Assembly: GCA_973895155.1 (NCBI GenBank)
Contig: OZ316897.1
Span: 2,108,001 to 2,172,000 of the forward strand
From: Marsupella aquatica
Taxonomy: Eukaryota; Marchantiophyta
DNA: 64,000 nt
Reading direction: 5' to 3'
Under the pieces are notes generated by a model, which was given only the letters and a program-made list of their open reading frames with translations, made no database searches and had not been told where the DNA came from. A program made the position numbers and the translations under genes. Within the stretch, counting starts at the first letter, position 1. Every line of letters starts with the position of its first letter. Shown in pieces: positions 22,868-34,047 of the stretch.

Positions 22868-24150
22868 TCAAATTTTGATTCTAAGCTTGGTTTCCCTGAA
22901 ACTTTGCCAACATAGTCGTGACTCTATCTTCCAAAATCTGGCAAAGTTTGAGTGCATTCCATGCAACAAATGTTGCCCTACAAAATTTGAGCAACTCGCA
23001 ACTTTTTATAAGTCAAATTTTGTCGATTTCATATCTTTTGATCATTTTGTTTTTTCAGTTTTGATTCTGAGCTCGGTTTTCCCTGAAACTTTGCCAACAC
23101 ACTTGTGACTCTTTCTTCTAAAATCTGGCAAAGTTTGAGTGCATTGTGTGCAGCAAATGTTGCCCTACGAAATTCGAGCAACTCGCAACTTTTTTTAGGT
23201 CAAATTTTATCGAGTTTGTATCTCTTGATCGTTTTGTTTTTTTTAGTTTCAATTCTGAGCTTGGTTTTCCCTGAAACTTTGCCAGCACGGTCGTGACTCT
23301 TTCTTCTAAAATCTGGCAAAGTTTGAGTGCATTCTGTGCAGCAAATGTTGCCCTACGAAATTCGAGCAACTCGCAGCTTTTTTTAGGTCAAATTTTATCG
23401 AGTTCGTATCTCTTGATTGTTTTGTTTTTTCAGTTTCGATTCTGAGCTCGGTTTTCCCTGAAACTTTGCCAGCACGGTCGTGACTCTTTCTTCTAAAATC
23501 TGGCAAAGTTTGAGTGCATTCTGTGTAGCAAATGTTGCCCTACGAAATTCGAGCAACTCGCAGCTTTTTTTAGGTCAAATTTTATCGAGTTTGTATCTCT
23601 TTATCGTTTTCTTTTTTCAGTTTCGATTCTGAGTTCGGTTTTCCCTGAAACTTTGCCAGCACGGTCGTGACTCTTTCTTCTAAAATCTGGCAAAGTTTGA
23701 GTGTATTTTGTGCAGCAAATGTTGCCCTACAAAATTCGAGTAACTCGCAGCTTTTTTTAGGTCAAATTTTATCGAGTTCGTATCTCTTGATTGTTTTGTT
23801 TTTTCAGTTTCGATTCTGAGCTCGGTTTTCCCTAAAACTTTGCCAGCACGGTCGTGACTCTTTCTTCTAAGATTTGGCAAAGTTTGAGTGCATTCTGTGC
23901 AGCAAATGTTGCCCTACAAAATTCGAGTAACTCGCAGCTTTTTTTAGGTCAAATTTTATCGAGTTCGTATCTCTTGATCGTTTGTTTTCTTCAGTTTTGA
24001 TTCTGAGCTCGGTTTTCCCTGAAACTTTGCCAGCACAGTCGTGACTCTTTCTTCTAAGATCTGACAAAGTTTGAGTGCATTCTGTGCAGCAAATGTTGCC
24101 CTACAAAATTTGAGCAACTTGCAGCTTTTTTTAGGTGTCATTTTCTGGCA
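22868..24150 (+). repeat. 187-bp tandem array upstream of dioxygenase gene
   Basis: About seven units with a 187-base period. Landmarks are GCAAAGTTTGAGTGCATTCT, AAATGTTGCCCTAC, GCAGCTTTTTTTAGGTCAAA, CGAGTTCGTATCTCTTGAT and TTTTCCCTGAAACTTTGCC. The last unit diverges from about 24145 and runs as a degraded copy into the leader of the dioxygenase gene (to about 24250). Repeating 66-codon minus frames are a by-product of the repeat. Confidence 0.93.
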
Positions 24151-24252
24151 AAGTTTGAGTGCATTTCATCATGAGAATGCTGCCCTAGAAAATCGGAGAG
24201 AGTTACAGGTTTCCTTAGGTCCAATACTATCGATTTCAATCTCCTGATCACC

Positions 24253-26435
24253 ATGGCGTTTGACAAGACCACCACCATTGTTGATGTGGATATTCTATTC
24301 ACAATCTTCAACGGAGGAAGATTTGTAAGTGAAGTAAGGCTTTCTGAATTTAGCTCTTTGGATTAGGTTGTGTTATTTCAGTTTGTTTGTCCATGAGCTC
24401 ATTATGCCCTGTCTGTTACAAGTCACTTTTACAGATGCAGCGTTGACTCTAAAATCAAGTCTCACATTGCTAAGTTCGTGCACTGGATGACACCCTACCT
24501 GATACACCGTATCTTCAATTTTTAGGTATGTTACATACTACCATAGGAGAAATTTTGCGATTCACATTTTGTATGGTGGGCTAATGTTAGCTTTGTTGCT
24601 GTTTGCCGTCCAACATAATTTTTGAACTAGGATGACAAGAATCCATTCTAAATTTAAGCTTTTTCCTAGGTTGTCTTTCTATTGCACATAGTTTGACAAA
24701 TCATTGAGAATTTAAATCATTTTACAGGTTACTCAATATGGAAGGACTGAAAGACAAAATAAAAAAGAAGAAGAAGTGAGACTCCAATTCTAAAGGTAAG
24801 ATATTTTCTCACTACTAATATACTTTGAGATCAGAAAATGTTTGGAATATATTTGAAACCAGTACACATTTTGTGAGGCCAATTCATTGTCAGGTGAATA
24901 TATTGATAGTTGACCTATTGGGGGGGCGTGACTTCCCGTATAGTGGAAGAAACCTCATTATCCGGTGGCCGATACAGTCTATATTCTATGGCTTTGTTTT
25001 GTGTCCGAAATGTTTAGCATATTTGATACTCATCGTAGGTTTATATTTGTTATTTTTACTGCAAATTTAAGATGAAACTCTTTTTTCTTTTATAGGGCAA
25101 AAAAACAGTGAAGGTATCTTCCGAGAGGTTCTCTGCAACATCTCTTTATTTCTGCGAAATCATCAAGCTTGCTCAAAAAGCTGGTGGGAAAGCAGGACAT
25201 TTTCATACAAAAATTCTATGTAAGTGGTTGTTGGGCGAATACTATCTTTTCGATTATGGAGTACAGATATTATCTGAGGGAAACCTAAAAGGAAATCAGT
25301 CAACCTTTTTTGATGGTTTTCACAGTTTAAGAAGAGATGAAAGTTGGATTGCTTGGTTTGATGAAAAAGAATGGAGTAGCATCAATCATATGATAATGAA
25401 TCGTTACAATCTATCATCTGTTGGGAGAGGCTTATCAGATCGGATACAGAAGTTCCGAACTGATCCAGACATGTATCTAAGAAGTAAGAAAGATCATTAC
25501 CAGAAATTTGGAAAATCCCGTATAAAGTTTACAAATTTCACCAAGAAATCTTCCGATTTTGTTGGTAGATTTTCCTCCAGCTATTTGATTGAGGAAGATT
25601 TGGAAACACCTTGGGCAAATCGAATTATAGTCTGGAGACCGATGATCGAGCCTTTTTACAAGATGAATATTTCATCAAGAGTGGAGATTTGGATAGATGG
25701 TGATGAAATCATTGGAGGTCGGATGAAAGGAGGTGTTCCAGAGAAAGATAGATCTTTTGTTCAGTTGTTTGTGGAAGAAATATGGAATGATAAATATACA
25801 ATGAAGAGGTCAAATACACGATCTGCATTGAAAAATGTCATGAGGGCAATTGGCCCATTAGTGAACTGGCGAGAAGGGAAAGGTAATCATTTTGTGAGCT
25901 TCTACCGTAACAAGTTGAAGATATCACAAACACAGGATCCTACTGTGGTTCAGTTAGAATTGCTCTATGAGCAATGTGCACATCGATTACTGTTTGAAAT
26001 TATTTTTATTCTTTCTGTGAACACTTCTGGCCAGTGGTGGAGAGTTTTATTGAGATTATGCCTCCAATGATGGAACTTAGCAGTGAGCTTTTGGCTTGTT
26101 TTTCAAAGCCTGAACTCATGAAAAAAGCCATTCTTGCATATCCTTTATTCATCACAAAGGACTATTGCAATGAAGTTCATACAGATGTAGATGAAAGCGA
26201 GTTTACAATGTTCATGGCATGTAATCCATCGAATGAAAGTAGAGGTGGAGATTTAGTGATGCTAAAATATGGAATTAAAATTCCAATTTTAGATGGAGAT
26301 TTGTTTTTTGTTCGGGGTCAAGATCCTCATGCTACATCGTATAGAAGTCCACCAATGAAACCAGTATATGTAGTTGGAATTGCCGTAAACCAAAAACTTG
26401 GCAATGCTTATGAGTTTCAAGGTGAAAGTAATTAA
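24253..26435 (+). CDS. Fe(II)/2-oxoglutarate dioxygenase-like protein (possibly TET/JBP-like) carried by the transposon
   Basis: Well-supported exons are 24728-24775, 25096-25975 and 26035-26435, phase-compatible and with GT-AG borders; the last intron is only 59 nt. They give about 442 residues ending at a stop at 26435. The C-terminal part has HTD (His codon 26178-26180), then GGDLVMLKYG, GDLFF and DPHATS (His codon 26328-26330), with Lys ten residues after that His. This is the HxD...H metal site, with a candidate 2OG-binding basic residue, of the double-stranded beta-helix oxygenases. Related TET/JBP enzymes oxidise methylated bases and ride on fungal KDZ transposons. The roughly 300-residue N-terminal part is unrecognised. 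A likely start ATG is at 24253 (exon to 24324), but exons between 24325 and 24727 are unresolved. Nucleic-acid substrate is inference. Confidence 0.75.
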
Positions 26436-26871
26436 ATAAATTTTGTGATACACTGAGATTAGCTATGCGGGTTTTCTTTTGGTCTATTTTTTTGTTTATT
26501 ATTATGGTGGATTTGGTTATAATGGTGTACTATATATCTTGATGCTAAAGTTTTTAGTTTATCTTCTTGTTATAGAATTTTTGTTCATTGGTGCTTGTGG
26601 CTGTAATATGACTTGTGAGTTTTTAATAGGTTCAAGAAAGCCAATGAAAATTTTAAAAATGTCATTTGCTTCCAAATTGGGAATCATCAACAATTATTTA
26701 TGAACAGACAGCGTTGGGGCCAAGCTTACAAGAGCAATAGTCAATTGCTGTAGAAAACAAAAATTGAATGACTACTGTTATTTGTATTTGTATATGGTTG
26801 CAGGTGTTAAAATTGTTAGTTGATGAAACTGTGGAGTATAATCTATACTCAACCCACGCTGGACAATCAAT
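26436..26871. other. spacer between dioxygenase and transposase genes
   Basis: AT-rich; a 74-codon frame at 26479-26703 has no domain. It should hold the terminator of one gene and the promoter or a leader intron of the next (a CAG|GTG acceptor-like site lies near 26803). Confidence 0.45.
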
Positions 26872-28543
26872 ATGAATGATCCAGATTTTCAACAGTATAC
26901 AGATGTAAAAAGAGCTCTCGACCTAGGGTACACTATGAATGAATGTGCAGATGCACTTGGTGTACATAGAGTGACTCTATGGAAATGCCTCAAAAACTTT
27001 GATATTGAGCATAGAATATATCCCCGATATACTTTAGAAAATGTTTGCTCTCTTATTACCGAGATTGTACCAATCCATGGATATGCTGAAGATTGGGGAA
27101 TACGTTTTGTTAGAGCACGTTTAAAAAGGGCTGGTTATAAAATCTCACTAGCACTTGTCAGAAATGCTTTGGACACATTACTTCCTGGTGTACTTGAAGG
27201 AAGGGCACGAAGATGCATCATAAGGAGATTTTATGATGTAATTGAGCCAATGCATCTGTGGCATATGGATTGTAAGTAGAACATCTATGTCTCTTCTAAA
27301 TTTTTCCTGCTTTTATATTGAAGTTAACTTTAGAATAGATCCTCAATACTAATAGATTGTTTGGAAATTGAATGCAGCGTATGATAAATTGACGCAATGG
27401 GGATTCGGAATTCATGGTGCAATTGATGGGGCTAGACACTTTGTTCCATGGATGCATGTGGCATTGAACAAGAAAGCGCAGACTCTATATGTGGGATATA
27501 AGACAGCCATACTTAGATTTGGTCATCCATTGATGATTCGTTCTGATTATGCAACAGAACATGTTTTGGTAAGAAGAAACCTTGAAAGAGCAAGACCAAG
27601 TACAAATTGTTTTCGCATGGGGTCTTCTGTTCATAATCAGGTAATGTTTCTGATTAACAAGAACATATAGAGTGGTTCATTTCATATTTCATGTCATCAA
27701 TTGCAGCTTGGAAATTCTGTAAATTTGAAATCAATTTTGTGCAGGTACTTATATTTGTATCCTATCATGTATGTTTTGGCAGAGAATTGAGGCATTTTGG
27801 AACTACATGAAACAAAAAGGAACTAATCACTTCAAGAAGACTTTATATGACTTATCATGTGTGGAAGGATTTTTACAAATTGATATCCCACTTCATAGAT
27901 ATTGTATGGTTACTGTGATTCTTCCTTTACTACAAGAGGCTGTAAATGATGTGGTTTTAACATGGAATGCACATACTGTGAGAGCTGTGCAGACTGGAGG
28001 TATGTTGAGACCATCACATATTCCAGAACTTGCATTTCAATCACGAGAAAGAGAAGCTAGAATTATTCAGCCTCCACCTTATGCCGAAGAAGCTCAGGTG
28101 GATATCGAACAAGAAGATGACATCATCGATCCAATGGGAATTGATTATTGGAATCACAACAATGATCGTGGAAACTTTGAAGATCGCATAAACGATTTGA
28201 ATGATGAAGTAAGCATTGTTTTGTATTATTATTAATGTTCATGTGAATTATGAAATGATGATGTAAGAAATACTTTTGTTTATATGCCCTTATTCATGTT
28301 TTATTTCTTTTGCAGAATCTACAATACATTCGTGATATTGCATATGAAAGGAACCAAGTGACAGTCACAACTGCAAAAGACAAATTGCGAATGCATCTTC
28401 TTCTTTCTATAGAGTGTCAAAATAGTATGGACGCTTCATTGGACTTGGAGGACTATGTACAAAATGAATTAGGGCTACCTAATTTATCAGATGGTAGATT
28501 ATGGGCCTTAAGATCCTTGCAACAAACATTACAGATTATATGA
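26872..28543 (+). CDS. IS3-like DDE transposase (integrase core), 4 exons
   Basis: Exons 26872-27271, 27378-27640, 27783-28208 and 28316-28543 join in frame (1317 nt, 438 residues) at canonical GT-AG sites. Residues about 10-45 form an HTH (GYTMNECADALGVHRVTLWK), followed by an IS3 OrfB-type HTH_21-like linker. The catalytic core has LWHMD (D133), IRSDYATEHV (D190) and HNQRIEAFW (E224), giving a D-D-E triad with 33 residues between the last two. HGAIDGARHF and SVHNQRIE are hallmarks of the eukaryotic integrase-core family seen in animal transposons. The C-terminal region is acidic. It should cut and paste the surrounding element through its TIRs. No disabling mutation was seen. Confidence 0.88.
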
Positions 28544-28639
28544 CTGACACAATATGTGAGGTAATGTAATAGTTTACCAGTGACACAAACACTTCTTCTT
28601 GAGGCTTTAGCAATATTCGAAGAAATTATTTTCTAGTCT

Positions 28640-31600
28640 ATTGGCTTAAGAGATACTTGTTCATGTTTTGAGCCCATAATTTTGCTCTCATCCTAGTATT
28701 TAACCTAGCTTTGGACCCTTGTCTGAAAATGCCAATAATTAAATCCTTGATTTTTTTTCATAAATTTGCATCCAAGACTAAGCATGCCTGGTATTTTGAT
28801 TCCAAATCCACTCTCACAATGTTGGTTTGAAATTTCCTTGGCGAGTTGTGGTGGGGCAAGTTGATTCAAGTCCTTTATATTTTGTTATAATGGTCCTCCT
28901 ATTTACCCTAACTTTGGACCCTAACTAGCTTGTCTCAAAAAAATGACAAGAACAAATCCTCAATATTTTGTTGTGTATTTATAGCATAGACTGAGCCCAA
29001 TATTGTGATTCAAAATCCACTTACACTTTGAAGGTTGAATCTTTCCTAATGGTGGTGGTGGAGCAAGTTTGTGATCTACCTTTGTATTTTTTGTCATGGT
29101 AGTCCCATTTACCCTACCTTTGGACCCTTGACTTGGACAATGTCAAGAAATAAATCTTCATTAATGTAATGTGTCTTTACACCCTAGACTAAGCCCAGGA
29201 CCAAGCTTGACCTGGTGATTCCAACTTTGCTCTCACTTTGTGGGTTCCATCTTTCTTTGCTCACTTGTTTGGTGGAGCTAGTTTCTTTATCGTCCTAAGT
29301 TGTATTTTTGTTATTTACTCTAAGTGACCCTAGCTTTAGACCCAACCTAGCCTGAAGAAACCAGATCCTCATAACTTGTTTATGTTGTACACCCTCCATT
29401 TACAATGATTGTTGTCATTGGACAAACTCTCACTTTGTTGGTTTCACCTTTTTTAAGTCACTTCTGTAGTGGAGCAAGAGTATTCAATTCATTTCTATAT
29501 TTTGCTCTAGGAGAGCTTATTGTCCTTTAGGCCCTTGTCTCAAAATGCCAAGCGTCAAATCCTCATAATTTTGTCACAAGTTCACACCCTGGACTAAGCA
29601 TGGTATTTTCATTCATAATCTGCCTGTCACATTGTTGGTTTGACATTTTCTTGGTCAGTTGTGTGGTGGATCAAGTTTGTTCTCATCCTTTGTATTTTGG
29701 ATATGATCTTCTCATTTACCCTACCTTTAGACCTTGATTGAGCAAAATCCCAAGATACAAATCCCCATTATTTTGTTGAGTATTTACACCCTTAGTAGAC
29801 TGAGCCTGGCTTGGCTCATTCCAAATCCACTCTCACTTTGCTGGTTCAGCATTTTCTTGGCCAGTTATGTGGTGCACCAAGTAGGTCCAAGTCCTTTGTA
29901 TACTTGTCATGGTCTTCCCATTTAACCCTAACTTTGACCGTTATTTTAAGAAAATGCCAAGACACAAATCCTCAAAATTTATTTGTGCTTTTCACCATAT
30001 GCTTAGACTAATTATATTGTGATCAGATATCTGCTCACTTTGTTGGTTTCATTTTTCCTTAGCCATTTGTGTGAGGGAGCATGTTTGTTCAACTCCTTTG
30101 TAATTTGGTTATGATGCTCTCATTTACCCTAGCTTTGGAACCTTGTTTCAAGTAAATGTCAAAATACAAATCCACCTAGTTTCTCCATTTATTTACACCC
30201 TTGATTGAGCCTGGTCCTGTGATTTCAAATCCACTCTCATTTTGCTGGTTGCAGATTTTCTTGCTAAGTCATGGAATGGAGTGAGTTTGTTCAAGTCCTT
30301 GTTAATTGTGTTATAGTTCTCCTATAATTTACCCTATTTGACTTTGGACTCTTGTCAGATTAGGGAAATGCCAAAACACAAATGTTCATTATTTGTTTTT
30401 GTATTTAAACCTTAGGCTGAGCCTCATATTGTGAATCAAAATTGTTGATTTTCATTTTTGTTCTTTAGTCAATTGTGTGGGGGAACAAGTTTGTTCTTAT
30501 CCTTTGTATTATTTTTCATTTTGATCTTCCCATTTACCCTAGCTTTGGAGCCTTGTTAGAAATGTCAAGATACAAATTCACATAATTTCTCCATTTATTT
30601 ACACCTTTGATTGAATCTGGTTTGGTGATCTCAAACCCACTTTTATTTTGCTGGTTGCACATTTTCTTGGGCAGTTGTGGGATGGAGCTCGCTCATTTAA
30701 GTCCTTGGTATTTGTGTTATGGTTCTCCCATTTACCCTACTTGACTTTGGGCCTTTGTCATAGAAAAATGCCAAGAAACAAATGCTCATGGTTTTTTTTT
30801 TGCATTTACACCTCATGCTGAGCCTCATAATGTGAATCAAAATCAGTTCTCCCTTCGTTGATTTCATTTTTCCTTAGTTAGCTATGTGAGGGAGCAAGTT
30901 TGTTCACGTTCTTTGTATTTTGGTAATGATCCTTCCATTTACCCCACTTAACTTTGGAGCCTTGTCTAAGAAAAATGCCAAGAAACAAATTCACATGATT
31001 TATTTGTGTATTTACCCCTAAGGCTAAAGCCTGATATTGTGATTTGAAATGTGCTCTCACTTTATTGGTTTCATTTTTAGTTATTTTTAGTTATGTAGGG
31101 GAGAAAGTCATTTGTATTTTGGTTAATATGAGCTTCCCATTTACCTTAGCTTTGGATCTTTCTTTCAAAAAAATGTCAAGAAGCAAATTAACATAACTTT
31201 TTACACCCTAGATTTAGTGGGCCTTGGTGATTCCAAATTTGCTCCCACTTTGCTGTCAGTTTGACATTTCTTTGGCCAATTGTGTGGTGGTGCAGGTCAA
31301 TTCAAGTCCTTTGCATTTTTGTTGTGCTCTTCCCATTTACCCTAGCTGTGGACCATTGTCTTAATAAAATGCTGAGAAACAAATCGTCATATTTTCTTTG
31401 TGTATTTACACCATAGAGCGATACCCAAATGTGTTCAAGTTGTTTGTATTTCTAAACAGTGTTGGTATTTACTCTAGTCTGGACCCCTTTGAAAGAAATT
31501 GCCAAATAATAAATGCTGATAGTTTCTTTGTGTATTTTTTAAGAGACACAGCATGACCGACCTTGTGATCGCAAATTGGTCCTGACTTTGGTGGTTCTAC

Positions 31601-31660
31601 CTTTCCTTGAACTGTTGTTGTTGTGGAGCAAGTATGTTGAAGCCTTAGTTACGCCTTTTT
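28640..31660. repeat. degenerate roughly 200-bp tandem array downstream of transposase
   Basis: About 15 diverged units of roughly 200 bases. Each has a TTTACCCTAGCTTTGGACCC-like segment, AAATGCCAAGAAACAAAT, GTATTTACACCCT, CCAAATCCACTCTCACTTTG and TTCAAGTCCTTTGTATTTTG. Divergence is far greater than in the 187-bp array, so this array looks older. There is no coding potential. Confidence 0.88.
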
Positions 31661-32553
31661 TTCTATGGTGATGGTTAGTCATAAAATGTGGTTAAGGTTA
31701 ATGTTTACAAAACTAGCTTGTTTATCAATTAGTTATGAATTAAAGTGTCAATGGACCAGGGTAGTATGAACAAAGTATCAGGAGGGTTTGATGTGAAAGG
31801 GGTTCCAAGAAACACAGATAGATAGCGATAGACCACATTATCCTTACCAGAATAAAAGTTTTTTTTTTTAATAAAATGAGTTAAGTTCATATAGTCATCT
31901 GGGCAAAGCATTTAAGTGCATGAGTTTTAATTAGTTCCTATTTATTCCCTATTTAGAAATTGGATAATTAGTTTTTCAATGTGTACAGTAGTTTGTTCAA
32001 CGAATCACTTCCCCCCCCAAAAAAAACTCCCGCTTGAAAACTATTGCATGTTTCTCTCTTGAGAATGAAAACCATTTTTTAGTTCTCTAAAATAAAATAA
32101 AACCTTGGTGGTGGTGTATATTTTGTGTGTTATTTTTTCTGGATGTGCATTGTTTTTTGGGGTGACTTTTTCGGGAGAAGGTATTTTTTCCGTGAAATTT
32201 GTTCTCCCTTCAAAATGCTCCATTTTTGTTATTCCCCTAACTATCATTTGGAGTAAAACTTTTTACTTTCTCCAATATCTCAAAATTAATTTTCTCTGTA
32301 GAATTTTTTGAATTTTTTGCTCTTTATTGAATGCTTCAAATATTTCTCACCTTATAATATTTCCAATTTTTTCCAATGTTGTGTTTGAGAAGAAAAATTA
32401 TAATTACACTATGTAGTGACCCATTTGATTATTTTTACGCATTACTAGTTATGTAATTCTGTTTTTCTCCCTTTATCTTTCAGTTCCGAATACTCTCTTT
32501 TCAGACTCTTTTCCGCAGATATTTTCTCTCGGTTCAACTTTTTAGCCGATTTT
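31661..32553. other. right subterminal region of the transposon
   Basis: AT-rich with T-runs and TTTTCTCC-like motifs that mirror motifs near the left end. No gene seen. Confidence 0.5.
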
Positions 32554-32579
32554 CTCCCCGCAACATTTCAAACACCGTA
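32554..32579 (-). repeat. right TIR of the giant transposon
   Basis: Inverse of the left TIR, ending ...ACACCGTA, and followed directly by the TGCTGA target copy. Confidence 0.95.
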
Positions 32580-32632
32580 TGCTGACAGATATGCAAGTTA
32601 AATATACCACAAGTTAATGTGCTCAGTACACC
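32580..32632. repeat. 52-bp array, right remnant
   Basis: Begins with TGCTGA (target duplication) and completes the interrupted unit (CAGATATGCAAGTTAAATAT...), then degrades. Confidence 0.93.
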
Positions 32633-33698
32633 AAAACATAAACCATTACTTTATATTTATGATCTACAAACTTTGAATGGAAACCATAACATAAACCAAT
32701 ACTTTATATACATGATCTACAAACCACATCTATATTCTTGATCTATAAACTAACTGATTTGACCTACATGTGTCTTGGTTTATGTTCTGGTTGTATGGTT
32801 GACTTAGATTTAATGCGCGGGTCTGACAAATGCCTAGATGTCCTTCCTTTGTGATCATTATGATTATCTGATCCAGAGAACAGGGAAAAGAAATTCAAGC
32901 ACATAAAACTCCATACCTTTATGACTACAAGACTTTTCCCCATGTCATTTTTCTAGTAGACAATTATTTAGCTTCTAAACAATGTGAATTCCCTTAAAGA
33001 AAGTGGTGGAACTCTCATAATGACTTTGACACATAAGTCGCTCATCACCATAACTTCATAATTAGTCAAAACTTAGATGTAGTTTAAAGGGGAGGGGTTG
33101 GCATTATCTTGAAGTGCTTGTTCCTCTACCTCCATGGATTTTTCTCAAATTTATTGGACGAGTAAGCTTAGGGTTTAAGTATCCCTCGTGTATGAAAAAT
33201 TAATTTAATATAATTTGGATATAAGGATAAGACAACATATTCTAACAAAGGATGTGTAAGATTGAAATATAAATATAGACCTAGAGAGGGAGTCTAAAAA
33301 AACAAAAATTAAAAACATTAAGAGGGGGTACTTATAATATCAAGTTCAATGATACAAAGGATTCACCGTGTCTAAATAAATTGAAACCATCATACATATA
33401 TAAATATCAACAAGACAAAGTGACCTTGGGCTCCCAAACAAGGTAACACCAGAATTTATCCCAATAGAGATTGACAAAAATGACCCTTGTTACCCCGCTC
33501 ATTGCTCATTAATTGATTTCAGCAGCCAAATTTATATCGCCAAGCCTTGAAGTAGGGTAGTGCACTCAGTAATTCTAAAGGCTTCCCTATGAGTTTCCTA
33601 CTAGTTCAAGGTGTAGATGTTAGTCTTGACAAGGCTGGATGAAAAGAGTGGCCCTCATTTGCTAACAGAACATATTTTATTTTGTAGCCAACTCCCAA
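32633..33698. other. intergenic, no supported gene
   Basis: A short tandem duplication lies at about 32640-32720 (CATAAACC, ACTTTATAT, ATGATCTACAAAC). Otherwise AT-rich without recognisable content. Confidence 0.5.
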
Positions 33699-33918
33699 GC
33701 CAACTCGAGTGGCTTGGCTCAATGGTTAGCACACTTGGGTGGACCTGGGTTTCGCATGGCTAAGCCCTGATTCTTACCTGTGGGTTGTCCCAGCCTCCTG
33801 GCATTCCTCTTATGGATGGATGAATGGACTGAATTGTAGTGCTGGTAGTGCTTTCACTAGCTTGTTCACAATCCATAGGCATCAAAGAGGGAGAGATGAC
33901 AATTATCCTAGTATTATT
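33699..33918 (+). mobile_element. SINE-like unit with tRNA-derived head
   Basis: CCAACTCGAGTGGCTTGGCT followed by CAATGGTTAGCAC is an A-box-like head, and GACCTGGGTTTCGCATGG is a B-box-like segment about 30 bases on. This is the layout of plant tRNA-derived SINEs. The body runs toward the Copia insertion at 33919. The 3' end and target duplications were not determined. Confidence 0.5.
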
Positions 33919-33923
33919 AGATG

Positions 33924-34031
33924 TGTTAGACTCTACCTTGACCGGATGACTGGATCAGCCGGTCATCCCGGCACCACTATATGTATCCTTACCCAGACTA
34001 TACAGACACAGATATTCATTCTCATCAAACA
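33924..34031 (+). repeat. 5' LTR (108 bp)
   Basis: TGTTAGACTCTACCTTGACC...CTCATCAAACA, unusually short for a Copia LTR. Confidence 0.93.
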
Positions 34032-34047
34032 CGTTATCAGCACGAGG
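34032..34047 (+). promoter_or_regulatory. candidate primer binding site
   Basis: CGTTATCAGCACGAGG directly follows the 5' LTR. The same TTATCAGCACGA motif follows the LTR in other plant Copia elements I know; it differs from the common TGGTATCAGAG type. Confidence 0.6.

Larger units (their letters stand above)
8653..32579. mobile_element. 23.9-kb IS3EU-like DNA transposon carrying HECT E3 and Fe/2OG dioxygenase genes
   Basis: The left end reads TACGGTGTTCGAAATGTTGC and the right end is its inverse with one difference (TACGGTGTTTGAAATGTTGC). The match runs about 26 bases, with further subterminal similarity (AAAAGAGTCT motifs). TGCTGA at 8647-8652 and 32580-32585 is an exact 6-bp target duplication. 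Removing the element and one TGCTGA restores a perfect 52-bp repeat unit. Inside are a DDE transposase (plus), a dioxygenase-like gene (plus), a HECT ligase (minus), two tandem arrays and a nested fold-back. The 6-bp duplication, TAY termini and IS3-like HTH plus integrase core fit the IS3EU superfamily as I recall it. That assignment needs a profile search; the element boundaries do not. Confidence 0.93.

Noticed and set aside
23118-24141. Series of 61-83 codon minus-strand frames
   Set aside because: They recur with the 187-bp array period and reflect an open frame in the repeat unit, not genes.
8653-32579. Polinton/Maverick (also large, with 6-bp duplications)
   Set aside because: No PolB, capsid or packaging ATPase is visible, the termini are TAC rather than AG, and the transposase has an IS3-like HTH with its DDE core.
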